Part shown: in pieces, positions 52,191-61,141 of the stretch | Layout: each line of letters begins with the position of its first letter | Numbering within the stretch: position 1 is the stretch's first letter | DNA from: Desulfoluna butyratoxydans | Lineage (GTDB): Bacteria > Desulfobacterota > Desulfobacteria > Desulfobacterales > Desulfolunaceae | Length of the DNA stretch: 64,000 bases | Direction: 5' to 3' | Assembly: GCF_900699765.1 (NCBI RefSeq) | Contig: NZ_CAADHO010000003.1 | Span: 372,001-436,000 of the forward strand | The notes under the pieces: generated by a model | What the model saw: only the letters and a program-made list of their open reading frames with translations | Databases searched by the model: none | What the model was told of the DNA's origin: nothing | Program-made: the position numbers and the translations under genes

Positions 52191-53201
52191 GAAAAAAATC
52201 CCAGTCTATTCCGATTTATGTGTGCGTCTGTGCCTTTGTAAGGGGTTTTGTCCCCTGGGTTAAGGCACCGGGCGGTTTTGCCATGGCGGGCGAGGCCGTG
52301 CAGGGTACCTGCAGGGCCTGAACGTTGAACGCAACAACGCCCTGATCACTGATTTTAGTTCAATGTATCAGACGGGGAACCTTTTGCGCAAACGGTTCCC
52401 GGGGATGCTGTGTCTGGCGGGTGATGGGATGCCCTGTGGTTACCTGCGTTGGCTTTCCTTACGCACGATCTGAGATCTCCTTTTGAACATAAGGGGATAC
52501 CGATGGGGGAGCATGACATTTTTTCAGTGCTCCCTGTGCTGTCACCTGTTGGGGTGTCCGATTGGTTTGTAAACAATTTTCACGGCCCGGATTTGTTTCG
52601 CACAGCGTCATATGGCGGGGCTTTTTCCGGCAGGAATGTTGCAAACCGAAAAGGTTTGGTTCCTCTTTGTGAGCGGTGCAGGGTTTCTTGTCAACCCATA
52701 GTGATCAGAAGGGAAAATTGTGTCGGCGTTTTTTCGGGGTGGATGTTCATATGTGAAAATTAAGGCAATGTAAAGTGTTTTTCATTTATCTATGGGATCA
52801 ACGGAATTTATCGGGTTTGCCCTTGACTAATGGCCTGATTTTTAGATTGATGGTTTTTCGTCGGAATCTATGGTGGTGATAACACATCGCTTTTCAGTAA
52901 GTAATTGCATTTGCTTTTGCTGTTGGGTGAAGTGAGTAAAAAAAGGAAAACGTCGTTTCGGGTTTTTGTCAGGCACACTCTCATCCCGCAGCATGTTCCA
53001 CAGGCTTGCCCCGTGCCGGGGGACCTCCCGGTTTCTCCCGCTTTGTCGACGTACGCCCTTCCCACGGGTGCCCATGCGCCCCCTTTCGCTCAGTTCGCCC
53101 CGTCACCCTGTATTTTCGGCTTGTTTGCATTCCCATTATCCAAAAACGTTAGTTTGATTTGCACCGGCTGTTCGGCCAGACGCAATGACCGGAGGGTAGT
53201 C
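52191..53201. other. Long divergent intergenic region between rbs and hydrogenase operons
   Basis: These 1011 bases hold the rbs promoter at the left. The rest is AT-richer, with no supported gene; several short frames lack ribosome-binding sites. The hydrogenase operon promoter should lie here. TTGACT at about 52824 has a near -10 (TAGATT) only 14-15 bases away, so it is not convincing. No rbsR gene is present. Confidence 0.5.
52213..52241 (-). promoter_or_regulatory. Sigma-70-type promoter of the rbs operon
   Basis: On the minus strand TTACAA (52241-52236), a 17-base spacer and TAAATC (52218-52213) lie about 25 bases upstream of rbsD. A short AGGGG/CCCCT hairpin follows at 52241-52256. Confidence 0.6.
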
Positions 53202-53600
53202 ATGACAAAGATCAAGTCCCTGGATGATTTACGGAAAATGAAAGAGAAGCTCCAGTCCAGTGTCCATTTAAGGGAGAACGGAGAGCGCTGCGACCAGTTG
53301 GTCCAGATTCGGGTTGCCATGGCAACCTGCGGGATCGCAGCGGGAGGCAAGGAGGTCTACGGGGCCCTTTTGGACCAGCTGGATCGCCGCAACATTGAGG
53401 CGGTGGTCACCCAGACCGGGTGCATGGGGTACTGCTACGCCGAGCCCACCATCGAGGTGACGCTTCCCGGAAGCGAGCCCGTGGTCTTCGGCGAGGTGAC
53501 CACGGAGAAAGCCGCTGAGATCGTGGACCGCTATGTGGCCAACGGCGAACTCCTGCCGGGCATCATCCCTGTGAATTACGAAGTGGTGGACAAAGACTAA
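53202..53600 (+). CDS. hndB: Thioredoxin-like [2Fe-2S] subunit of NAD(P)-linked hydrogenase
   Basis: The 132-residue protein has an N-terminal helix (KSLDDLRKMKEKLQSS) and a thioredoxin-like ferredoxin fold. Four cysteines lie in MATCGIAAGG and QTGCMGYCYAEP, plus spacing typical of the small HndB-type [2Fe-2S] subunit. It should pass electrons among flavin and hydrogenase subunits. The start at 53202 has GGAGGGT upstream; the open frame from 52905 is not used. It is the first gene of the operon, 94 bases before hndC. Confidence 0.88.
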   Translation: MTKIKSLDDLRKMKEKLQSSVHLRENGERCDQLVQIRVAMATCGIAAGGKEVYGALLDQLDRRNIEAVVTQTGCMGYCYAEPTIEVTLPGSEPVVFGEVTTEKAAEIVDRYVANGELLPGIIPVNYEVVDKD

Positions 53601-53694
53601 CGCCCGGGGCCACCAGAGGGGTTTTCGCTTGACGCCGGAATCGGCGGGAATCGGTTTCCCTGGGCCTTGAAACACACGAAGGAGCATACACGAG

Positions 53695-55488
53695 ATGGGA
53701 CGATACAAAACGCACATTCTGGTCTGCGCCGGTACCGGCTGCCGGGCTTCGGAAAGCGATCTGATTTTTCAAAAACTCGACCAGGGCATTAAGAAACGCA
53801 ATCTCCAGCGTGATGTCCAGGTGGTGAAGACAGGGTGCTTCGGTTTCTGCGAGAAGGGCCCCATCGTCAAGTTCATGCCGGACAACACCTTTTATGTGGA
53901 GGTGAGCCCCTCCGACGCCGACATCCTCATCGAGGAGCACGTGGTCAAGGGGCGCCGGGTGGAGCGGCTTCTCTACACCGACCCCAAGAGCGGGGATCGC
54001 ATTTCCGATTCCAAGCACATGGGGTTTTACCGCAAGCAGATCCGTATTGCCCTGCGCAACAGCGGGTTCATCGACCCCGAGAATATCGACGAGTACATCG
54101 CCCGGGACGGCTACCAGGCCCTGGGCAAGGCCCTTTTGGAGATGAGCCCGGACAAGGTCATTGAAGAGGTGAAATCTTCGGGCCTTCGCGGCAGGGGCGG
54201 CGGCGGCTTCCCCACGGGGCTGAAGTGGCAGTACGCCCGGGCCGCCGAAGGGGACGAAAAGTTTGTGGTCTGTAACGCCGACGAAGGGGACCCCGGGGCG
54301 TTCATGGACCGCTCCATCCTGGAGGGCGACCCCCACTCGGTGCTGGAGGCCATGGCCATCTGCGGCTATGCCATGGGTGCTGAGACCGGCCTGATCTACA
54401 TCCGCGCCGAGTATCCCCTGGCCATCCAGCGGCTCCTCATTGCCATTGAGCAGGCGCGCGAGCTGGGCCTTCTGGGCAGGGACATCATGGGCAGCGGGTT
54501 CAACTTCGACATTGAGCTGAAGTACGGTGCAGGCGCCTTTGTCTGCGGCGAGGAGACCGCCCTGATCCACTCCATGGAGGGCCACCGCGGCGAGCCCACG
54601 GTGAAGCCTCCCTTCCCTGCGGAGTCCGGCTACTACGGCAAGCCCACCAACGTCAACAACGTGGAGACCCTGGCCAACATCCCGGTGATCATCACCCGCG
54701 GGGCCGACTGGTTCTCCTCCATCGGCACGGAGAACTCCAAGGGCACCAAGGTGTTTGCCCTGGCTGGAAAGATCCGGAACGTGGGCCTCATCGAGGTGCC
54801 CATGGGCACCACCCTGCGTGAGGTGATCTACGACATCGGCGGCGGCATCTCCAGCGGCAAGAAGTTCAAGGCGGTGCAGACCGGCGGGCCTTCCGGCGGG
54901 TGCCTCACCGAAGAGCACCTGGACGTGCCCATCGACTACGACAACCTCGTGGCCAACGGCTCCATGATGGGCTCGGGCGGGATGATCATCATGGACGAGG
55001 ATGACTGCATGGTCTCCATCGCCAAGTTCTATCTCGACTTTACCGTGGAGGAGTCCTGCGGCAAGTGCACCCCCTGCCGCATCGGCAACAAGCGCCTCTA
55101 CGAGATCCTGGAGAAGATCACCGAGGGCAAGGGCACCCTGGACGACCTGGTCAAGCTCCGGGAACTGGGGGAAGCCATCAAGGACACGGCCCTCTGCGGC
55201 CTGGGCCAGACTTCGCCCAACCCGGTCCTCTCCACCCTGGACAACTTTTACGATGAGTACCTGGCCCACGTCACCGACCACACCTGCCCGGCCGGGCAGT
55301 GTAAGGCCCTGGTGACCTACGCCATCGACCACGACAAGTGCGTGGGCTGTACCCTGTGTGCACGCAAGTGCCCGGTGAATGCCGTGGAAGGGGTGCGTAA
55401 GCAGCCCCATACCATCGACAGCTTCCACTGCATCAAGTGCGGGGTCTGCTACGAAAACTGTAAATTCGGTGCCATCACCAAAAGCTAA
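53695..55488 (+). CDS. hndC: NuoF-like flavin subunit of bifurcating [FeFe]-hydrogenase
   Basis: The 597-residue protein has an N-terminal [2Fe-2S] thioredoxin-like domain (Cys in LVCAGTGCRA and KTGCFGFCEKG). The FMN/NAD-binding NuoF core follows (RGRGGGGFPTGLKWQYAR; EYPLAIQRLLIAIEQARELG), then the [4Fe-4S] motif ESCGKCTPCR. The C-terminal two-cluster ferredoxin has CVGCTLCARKCP and CIKCGVCYENCK. This layout is that of HydB/HndC, the subunit thought to bifurcate electrons between NAD(P) and ferredoxin. AAGGAG precedes the ATG. Codons are strongly GC-ending, which suggests high expression. Confidence 0.94.
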   Translation: MGRYKTHILVCAGTGCRASESDLIFQKLDQGIKKRNLQRDVQVVKTGCFGFCEKGPIVKFMPDNTFYVEVSPSDADILIEEHVVKGRRVERLLYTDPKSGDRISDSKHMGFYRKQIRIALRNSGFIDPENIDEYIARDGYQALGKALLEMSPDKVIEEVKSSGLRGRGGGGFPTGLKWQYARAAEGDEKFVVCNADEGDPGAFMDRSILEGDPHSVLEAMAICGYAMGAETGLIYIRAEYPLAIQRLLIAIEQARELGLLGRDIMGSGFNFDIELKYGAGAFVCGEETALIHSMEGHRGEPTVKPPFPAESGYYGKPTNVNNVETLANIPVIITRGADWFSSIGTENSKGTKVFALAGKIRNVGLIEVPMGTTLREVIYDIGGGISSGKKFKAVQTGGPSGGCLTEEHLDVPIDYDNLVANGSMMGSGGMIIMDEDDCMVSIAKFYLDFTVEESCGKCTPCRIGNKRLYEILEKITEGKGTLDDLVKLRELGEAIKDTALCGLGQTSPNPVLSTLDNFYDEYLAHVTDHTCPAGQCKALVTYAIDHDKCVGCTLCARKCPVNAVEGVRKQPHTIDSFHCIKCGVCYENCKFGAITKS

Positions 55489-55500
55489 GGACGAAAAACC

Positions 55501-57270
55501 ATGGAATCCATCAAACTGACCATAGACGATCAACCCGTTGAGGTGCCCGAAGGGACCACCGTCCTCGAGGCGGCCAGGGAGCAGGGCATCACCGTACCGG
55601 CCCTGTGCCATATGGATCTTTCCGGCATTGGTTTTCACAGCAGCAACGCCTCCTGCAGGCTCTGCGTGGTGGAGGTGGAGGGGCGCCGCAACCTGGCTCC
55701 CGCCTGTACCACCCTGGCTGCCCCCGGCATGGTGGTGAAGACCCGTACCCAGAGGGTCTTGAACGCCCGCCGCATCAACCTGGAGCTGATCCTCTCCGAC
55801 CACCCCAAAGACTGCCTGAGCTGCTCCAAAGCGGGCTGCTGCGAGCTCCAGGACCTGGCCCAGACCTTCGGCATCCGTGAGATCTCCTACGAAGGGGAGA
55901 TGTCCCACCACGTGAAGGACACTTCGTCCCCTGCCATCGTGCGGGACCCCGACAAATGCGTCATGTGCCGCAGGTGTGAAAACGTCTGCCGCGAGGTCCA
56001 GGGCGTGGGCGTTTTAACGGCCGTGAACCGAGGTTTTGAGTCCGTTGTCGTCACGGCCTTTGACCAGAACCTGGACGTCACCAAGTGCACCTACTGCGGC
56101 CAGTGCGTGGCTGTGTGCCCCACCGGCGCCCTCTCCGAAAAGGACGAGACCGCCTCCGTGCTTCGCGCCATTGCCGATCCGGACAAGACCGTGGTGGTCC
56201 AGGTGGCCCCTGCGGTGCGCACCGCCCTGGGCGAAGAGTTCGGCATGGCCCCGGGCACCCTGGTGACGGGCAAGATGGCAGCGGCCCTGAGACGCCTGGA
56301 GTTCGACTACGTCTTTGACACCGATTTTGCCGCCGACCTCACCATCATGGAGGAGGCCTCCGAGCTTCTGGACCGCCTCACCCGCCACCTGGCAGGGGAC
56401 ACCTCGGTGAAGCTTCCCATTGTCACCTCCTGCTGCCCGGCCTGGGTAAACCATCTGGAGAAACGGTTCCCGGATCTTCTGGACTACCCCTCCACGGCCC
56501 GGTCCCCCATGCAGATGTTCGGTTCCATTGCCAAGAGCTACCTGGCTGAGAAGATCGGCGTGAAGCGTCAGGACATGGTGGTGGTCTCGGTGATGCCCTG
56601 TGTGGCCAAGAAGGCCGAGTGCGCCCGGGAGGAGTTTGCCGTGGACGGCAACCGTGATGTGGACATCACCCTCACCACCCGTGAGCTGGCCTCCCTGATC
56701 AAGCGGGCCAACATCGATTTCCATCGCCTGGAAGACGACGACTTCGATTCCCCCCTGGGCGAGTCCACCGGCGCGGCCGTGATCTTCGGCACCACCGGCG
56801 GGGTCATCGAGGCCGCGGCCCGTACCGCCTACGAGTTCCACACCGGGGAGACCCTGGAAAACGTGGATTTCACTGCCCTGCGAGGGGTTGACGGCATCCG
56901 GTCTGCCACCGTGGATTTTGCCGGTATCGATATCAAGATCGGCATCGCCCACGGCCTGGCCAACGCCCGCGTCCTCATGGAGGAGATCCGCAAAGGGACC
57001 TCCCCGTATCACGCCATCGAGGTGATGGCCTGTCCCGGGGGATGCATCGGCGGCGGGGGCCAGCCCTTTCACCAGGGTGACGAGTCGGTGCTCCGCGCCC
57101 GTCAGCAGGCCCTGTACACCGAAGACGAGGCCAAGGTGATCCGAAAATCCCATGAGAACCCCCATATCAAGAAGCTCTACGAAGAGTACCTGGGTAAGCC
57201 CCTGGGAGAAAAGCCCCACAAACTGCTCCACACCCATTACGTGGACAGAAGCGGCAGGAAAACCAAGTAG
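55501..57270 (+). CDS. hndD: Catalytic [FeFe]-hydrogenase subunit
   Basis: The 589-residue catalytic subunit has a [2Fe-2S] domain (Cys36, 52, 55, 69) and the NuoG-type His101-Cys105-Cys108-Cys114 cluster. Two [4Fe-4S] clusters follow (Cys153-163, Cys196-206), then the H-cluster domain. H-cluster motifs are canonical: TSCCPAW (Cys311 proton relay, Cys312 ligand), MPCVAKKAE (Cys367) and MACPGGCIGGGGQP (Cys511, Cys515). The small-subunit-like tail is KLYEEYLGKP. It should produce or oxidise H2. It starts 12 bases after hndC. Maturases HydE, F and G are not in the window. Confidence 0.95.
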   Translation: MESIKLTIDDQPVEVPEGTTVLEAAREQGITVPALCHMDLSGIGFHSSNASCRLCVVEVEGRRNLAPACTTLAAPGMVVKTRTQRVLNARRINLELILSDHPKDCLSCSKAGCCELQDLAQTFGIREISYEGEMSHHVKDTSSPAIVRDPDKCVMCRRCENVCREVQGVGVLTAVNRGFESVVVTAFDQNLDVTKCTYCGQCVAVCPTGALSEKDETASVLRAIADPDKTVVVQVAPAVRTALGEEFGMAPGTLVTGKMAAALRRLEFDYVFDTDFAADLTIMEEASELLDRLTRHLAGDTSVKLPIVTSCCPAWVNHLEKRFPDLLDYPSTARSPMQMFGSIAKSYLAEKIGVKRQDMVVVSVMPCVAKKAECAREEFAVDGNRDVDITLTTRELASLIKRANIDFHRLEDDDFDSPLGESTGAAVIFGTTGGVIEAAARTAYEFHTGETLENVDFTALRGVDGIRSATVDFAGIDIKIGIAHGLANARVLMEEIRKGTSPYHAIEVMACPGGCIGGGGQPFHQGDESVLRARQQALYTEDEAKVIRKSHENPHIKKLYEEYLGKPLGEKPHKLLHTHYVDRSGRKTK

Positions 57271-57350
57271 GATTCGATTGAACGGAAAAAGCGCCGGGCA
57301 AGGTTTCGGCGCCCAATCCTAACGATCTCATGATACAGGAATGAATCGCC

Positions 57351-57839
57351 ATGACTTTAGTACAAGGCAAGTTGTCCCGCAACGCGGTAAAAGAGATTCA
57401 GTCCATCTGTCAAAGCTACGGCAACGACAAGGGCGAACTCATCAATATCCTTCATAAGGCCCAGGACTTCTGCGGCTACCTTCCGCCGGACGTGCAGGAG
57501 GTGATCGCCGAAGAGCTCGACATTCCGGTCTCCACCGTTTACGGTGTGGTGACCTTTTACTCCCTGTTCGTCATGGAGCCCAGGGGCAAGCATCACATCT
57601 CCATCTGTACAGGAACCGCCTGTTTTGTTAAGGGTGCCATGGACGTGATGGATGAATTCAAGCTCCTTCTGGGCATCGACCTGGGGGAGACCACCCCGGA
57701 CGGGAAGTTCTCCATGGACAGCCTGCGGTGTATCGGCGCCTGCGGCCTGGCCCCTGTGGTCATGGTCGGGGACAAGATCTACGGCAGGGTGACCCCGGAT
57801 GATGTCATCAACATCCTGGACGACTACAAAGACAAATAA
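57351..57839 (+). CDS. hndA: NuoE-like [2Fe-2S] subunit of NAD(P)-linked hydrogenase
   Basis: The 162-residue protein is NuoE/HydC-like. An N-terminal helical part (IQSICQSYGNDKGELINILH) precedes a thioredoxin-fold [2Fe-2S] domain with CTGTACFVKGA and CIGACGLAPV. It completes the four-subunit hydrogenase. In Desulfovibrio fructosovorans the published order is hndABCD; here it is B-C-D-A. It is followed by a 275-base gap with two hairpins before the sensory genes. Confidence 0.93.
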   Translation: MTLVQGKLSRNAVKEIQSICQSYGNDKGELINILHKAQDFCGYLPPDVQEVIAEELDIPVSTVYGVVTFYSLFVMEPRGKHHISICTGTACFVKGAMDVMDEFKLLLGIDLGETTPDGKFSMDSLRCIGACGLAPVVMVGDKIYGRVTPDDVINILDDYKDK

Positions 57840-57947
57840 AGGGGCGCGGCTAGTCCCACCCCTTGTTCCCCGGTGCCATGGCACGGGCCACACGCTCTGG
57901 CGGGCCTTTTGCGCACGATCTGCATCGGGGAGCGGTTCTCTATAGAT

Positions 57948-57981
57948 CGGCACCGCCGCATCGCGTGATGCGGCGGTGCCG
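57948..57981 (+). other. Long stem-loop between hydrogenase and sensory genes
   Basis: CGGCACCGCCGCATC, loop GCGT, then GATGCGGCGGTGCCG form a perfect 15-bp stem, extendable by three pairs including one G-U. It lies 108 bases after hndA. No U-tract follows, so it may stabilise or process the mRNA. A second inverted repeat (GGCGGGT/ACCCGCC) lies near 58003-58027. Confidence 0.8.
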
Positions 57982-58114
57982 GTCCCTGACAGGTATGCAG
58001 GACGGCGGGTTTGCTTTGGCGACCCGCCCTGCGTATGCGATGCCCTTGGTTTCGGGTTCCGGGCGATACCGAGCGGCAGGGCATAAAAAAAACTGAAATA
58101 GCGTGGAAGATGCC

Positions 58115-59491
58115 ATGAGCAACAATGCCATACATCATGCACTGCGGGTGGATGAGGAGAAGTGCAGGGGGTGCTGCCGATGCATGTCGGTGTGCCCCAC
58201 CGACGCCATCCGGATCCGCAACGGCAAGCCGCTGATCTTCCAGAACCGGTGCATCGACTGCGGTAAGTGCTACCGGGCCTGCCCGGAGTCCGCCATCCGG
58301 GTGGAGCAGGACGACTTCAACGAGATTTACAAGTACACGCGTCGGGTGGCCCTGTTGCCCTCCATCCTCAAGGGGCAGTTTCCCGAGACCATTCCCAAGC
58401 AGCGGATCTATGCCGAGCTTCTGGAGATGGGCTTTACCGATGTGTTCGAGGTGGGGATGATGTGGCGGGTGTTCCACCTGGCCACAGCCCGGTACATCAA
58501 GAACAACCAGGTCAAAAAACCCTTTATCTCCTCCTTCTGCCCGGCGGTCCTGCGCCTGATCCAGACGCGTTTTCCCTCCCTTCTCGACCATGTGATCCCC
58601 ATGAAGGCCCCCGTGGACATTGCTGCTCTGTTTTACAGACGCCAGCTCCTGGCCCAGGGCGTGCCCGACGACGAAATCGGCACCTTTTACGTGACCCCGT
58701 GCGCCGCCAAGATCTCGGCGGTGAAGACCCCCAATCCCCATGAACGCAAGATTCTAAACGGGGTGATCAACATGGACTACATCTACAACCGGGTGTGGAA
58801 ACGCATCCGTGGTGAAGAGAAGTCCATGCCGCCGGAGCCCCTGGCCGAGACCCTGTGCGAGAAGGGGGTGCTCTGGTTCCTTACGGCAGGGGAGTCCGAA
58901 TACGCCCGTGGGCGCAGCCTTGCCATCGACGGCATCGCCAATGTTTTCGAATTTCTGGAGAACATGGAAAACGAGGAGATCTCGGATATCGATTTTCTGG
59001 AGCTCCGGTCCTGCGACCAGAGCTGTGCCGGGGGCGTGCTCACCAGCTGCAACCGGTTTCTTACCGTGGAGCGTTTGAGGAACCGGGCGGAGCGATCGCG
59101 AAAGGCCGCTCCCCTGAAAGACCCGGACCGGTGGGACGACATCGACGACGACACGGAGTACCTGGTGGACCACATCATGCTGGGCAAGATCAATCCCAGG
59201 CCGGCCATGAAACTCGACGAGGACATGGGCCGTGCCATGGTGAAGATGGAGCGGCTCCGCAAGATCCTTGCGTTTTTGCCCGGTGTGGATTGCGGGCTCT
59301 GCGGGTCTCCCAACTGCCAGGCCCTGGCCGAAGATGTGGTTAACGGAGATGCGGTGCTGAGGCAGTGTGTGTTCCTGCAGAAAAAGCAGGTGGAGAGGGG
59401 ACAGATGACCCTCACCGACGCCGGGAATATCCTGGCCGATGTGTGGGGTGACAATAGACTCGACGGCGCGTCCGTCGATCTGGAGGACTAA
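58115..59491 (+). CDS. Sensory [FeFe]-hydrogenase homologue (HydS-like, group D type)
   Basis: The 458-residue protein has two N-terminal [4Fe-4S] motifs (Cys17-20-23-27 and Cys46-49-52-56), an H-cluster domain and a C-terminal four-Cys cluster (Cys393, 396, 401, 418). The H-cluster motifs are divergent: SSFCPAV (Cys142 ligand, with Phe141 in place of the proton-relay Cys), VTPCAAK (Cys196) and RSCDQSCAGG (Cys300, Cys304). All four cubane ligands are kept. No PAS domain follows, unlike group C. The pattern fits an H2 or redox sensor with poor turnover rather than an enzyme. The start at 58115 has GGAAG upstream; a GTG at 58103 is in frame. It overlaps the next gene by one base (TAATG). Confidence 0.9.
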   Translation: MSNNAIHHALRVDEEKCRGCCRCMSVCPTDAIRIRNGKPLIFQNRCIDCGKCYRACPESAIRVEQDDFNEIYKYTRRVALLPSILKGQFPETIPKQRIYAELLEMGFTDVFEVGMMWRVFHLATARYIKNNQVKKPFISSFCPAVLRLIQTRFPSLLDHVIPMKAPVDIAALFYRRQLLAQGVPDDEIGTFYVTPCAAKISAVKTPNPHERKILNGVINMDYIYNRVWKRIRGEEKSMPPEPLAETLCEKGVLWFLTAGESEYARGRSLAIDGIANVFEFLENMENEEISDIDFLELRSCDQSCAGGVLTSCNRFLTVERLRNRAERSRKAAPLKDPDRWDDIDDDTEYLVDHIMLGKINPRPAMKLDEDMGRAMVKMERLRKILAFLPGVDCGLCGSPNCQALAEDVVNGDAVLRQCVFLQKKQVERGQMTLTDAGNILADVWGDNRLDGASVDLED

Positions 59492-59844
59492 TGAAGGTTA
59501 AAGAGCTTGTTGAAAAAATGAACCTCACCGTGTTCGGCGGGGAAGCTGGCCTGGATCGCGAGATTCGCGGGGGCTATGTGTCCGATCTGCTTTCGGACGT
59601 CATGGGGTGTTCCGATGAGGGGGACCTCTGGGTGACCCTTCAGTCCCATCGAAACGTGGTGGGCATCGCCGCCCTCAAGGACCTGGCCGGTGTCATCGTG
59701 GTCAAGGGGTTTACCCCGGATGCCGACACCATCGAGGACAGCAACCGCGAGGGGCTGCCCCTTCTGGGCGCCACGGCCGAGACCTTTGAGGTGGCGGGAC
59801 GCCTCCACCGGATGCTGGCGGGCGATGCAGACCTTCCGGGCTGA
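59491..59844 (+). CDS. DRTGG-domain protein 1
   Basis: The 117-residue single-domain protein matches the DRTGG family (also found in some phosphotransacetylase N-termini and CBS proteins). It begins VKELVEKMNLTVFGGEAGLD, then REIRGGYVSDLLSDVMG. The domain is thought to bind nucleotides or act as an allosteric module; its role here is unknown. It starts in the TAATG overlap with the sensor gene. The PHP gene starts 20 bases before its stop, so translation is coupled on both sides. A second DRTGG gene lies 1.3 kb downstream. Confidence 0.85.
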   Translation: MKVKELVEKMNLTVFGGEAGLDREIRGGYVSDLLSDVMGCSDEGDLWVTLQSHRNVVGIAALKDLAGVIVVKGFTPDADTIEDSNREGLPLLGATAETFEVAGRLHRMLAGDADLPG

Positions 59845-60562
59845 TCTTCACCTCCACACGGTGCTCTCCCCGTGCGGGGACGTCTCCATGAGCCCTGCGG
59901 GCATTGTCTCTTCCTGCGCGGCCCAGGGGATCTCCCTTCTGGGGATCACGGACCACAACTCCACCCGGCAGTGCCGTATCGTTAAGGAGCTGGCCGAGGA
60001 ACAGGGGCTTTTTGTCCTCCCCGGCGTGGAGCTTACCACCCGGGAAGAGGTGCACCTTTTGGCCTATTTCGGCAGTCTGGAAGAGGCCGAGGCGTTCCAG
60101 GGGTGGATCGACGACCACCTGACGGTGATCCGAAACCGGCCGGAGCTCTTTGGCTACCAGGTGGTGGTGGACCGTGACGAACAGGTGGTCTACCAGGAGG
60201 AGCGTCTTCTTATCGCGTCTCTTACCACCGACATCCACGAGACCGCCGAGGCCGTGAGGGCGGGGGGAGGCCTGGTGGTCTGCGCCCACGTGGCCAAGGG
60301 CAAGAACAGCCTCTTCAGTCAGCTGGGCATCATGCCCAGGGGATTCTGCCCGGACGCTCTGGAGGTGGCCCGAAAGGACCACAGGGCACAGGTGTGCAGC
60401 CGGTTCCCTGAAGTGTCGGATCTTCCCTTTGTGTGCGGGTCCGATGCCCATTACGCCGAAGACATCGGGAAGGTGACCACGGAATTTATATTGGAAACAC
60501 CCGGTTTGAGTGAGATTCGCCTGGCCTTCTCAGGGTGCGGGGGTCGGACGGTGGCGCTGTGA
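59825..60562 (+). CDS. PHP-domain phosphoesterase
   Basis: The 245-residue protein has PHP metal-binding motifs in order: DLHLHT (His9, His11), GITDHN, GVELTT, VCAHVAKG and CGSDAHY. It resembles the stand-alone PHP phosphoesterases (COG0613 type) that hydrolyse phosphate esters or nucleotides with two or three metal ions. The start at 59825 (MQTFRADLHLHT) overlaps the DRTGG gene by 20 bases; the longer open frame from 59690 is not supported. Given its neighbours it could reverse a phosphorylation made by the GHKL proteins, but that is inference. Confidence 0.88.
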   Translation: MQTFRADLHLHTVLSPCGDVSMSPAGIVSSCAAQGISLLGITDHNSTRQCRIVKELAEEQGLFVLPGVELTTREEVHLLAYFGSLEEAEAFQGWIDDHLTVIRNRPELFGYQVVVDRDEQVVYQEERLLIASLTTDIHETAEAVRAGGGLVVCAHVAKGKNSLFSQLGIMPRGFCPDALEVARKDHRAQVCSRFPEVSDLPFVCGSDAHYAEDIGKVTTEFILETPGLSEIRLAFSGCGGRTVAL

Positions 60563-61140
60563 ATGAGATGTCGCATTATGTTCTTGATATTTTGGGTAAC
60601 TCGGTGCGGGCCGGTGCCCGTGTGGTAAGGCTGACCATCACCGAGAGTCCCGGGGAAAATATCTACAGGATGGTGTTTGAAGACGACGGCAAGGGGATGA
60701 GCCCGGAGCTTTTGGAAGAGGTCTTCAGCCCCTGGATGACCACCCGCAGGGAGCGCCGTATCGGCATGGGCCTGCCCCTTTTGAAGCAGGGCGCCCAGCA
60801 GTGCGGCGGGGACCTTGTGGTGGATTCCACCCCCGGCGTGGGCACCACGGTGACCGTGGCGTTCGAGTACGCCCACCTGGACCGGCCTGTGGCCGGGGAT
60901 ATTGCGGGAAGTGTCGTCATGACGGCGGCTTCGGCCCCTGATATTGTCTTTTTGTACACCCACACCACGGACAAGGGAACCTACCGGTTCAGCACGGTGG
61001 AGGTGGAAGAGGCCCTGGACGGGGTGTCCTTGACCAACCCATCCATCATGCGGGCCGTGCAGGAAATGATTCGGGAAAATCTGGATGAGATCGGCGCCGG
61101 GCTGGATGAGCGCACCGTGCTCCATAATGACATGATATAA
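60559..61140 (+). CDS. GHKL-type ATPase with C-terminal extension
   Basis: The 193-residue protein starts with GTG in a GTGA overlap with the PHP stop; an ATG at 60568 is possible. It contains a compact GHKL (HATPase_c) domain: N box LDILGNSVRAGA, G1 box EDDGKGMSPE, F-type FSPWMTTRRERRIG and G2 box GMGLPLLK, then TPGVGTTVTV. There is no dimerisation or phospho-acceptor His domain. An extra 85-residue region (from about HLDRPVAG) of unknown fold follows. It looks like a serine- or His-kinase-like ATPase acting in trans. Confidence 0.87.
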   Translation: MNEMSHYVLDILGNSVRAGARVVRLTITESPGENIYRMVFEDDGKGMSPELLEEVFSPWMTTRRERRIGMGLPLLKQGAQQCGGDLVVDSTPGVGTTVTVAFEYAHLDRPVAGDIAGSVVMTAASAPDIVFLYTHTTDKGTYRFSTVEVEEALDGVSLTNPSIMRAVQEMIRENLDEIGAGLDERTVLHNDMI

Positions 61141-61141
61141 A

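Noticed and set aside
52440..52763. Small gene in the rbs-hydrogenase gap (104 codons from 52449)
   Set aside because: No ribosome-binding site, atypical composition for the window and no recognisable sequence.
52820..52850. Sigma-70 promoter for the hydrogenase operon (TTGACT...TAGATT)
   Set aside because: The spacing is only 14-15 bases, too short to be convincing.
53563..55911. 782-codon open frame antisense to hndC
   Set aside because: It is the complement of a strongly GC-biased real gene; its product is Gly/Val/His-rich with no domain, while the opposite strand encodes all hndC motifs.
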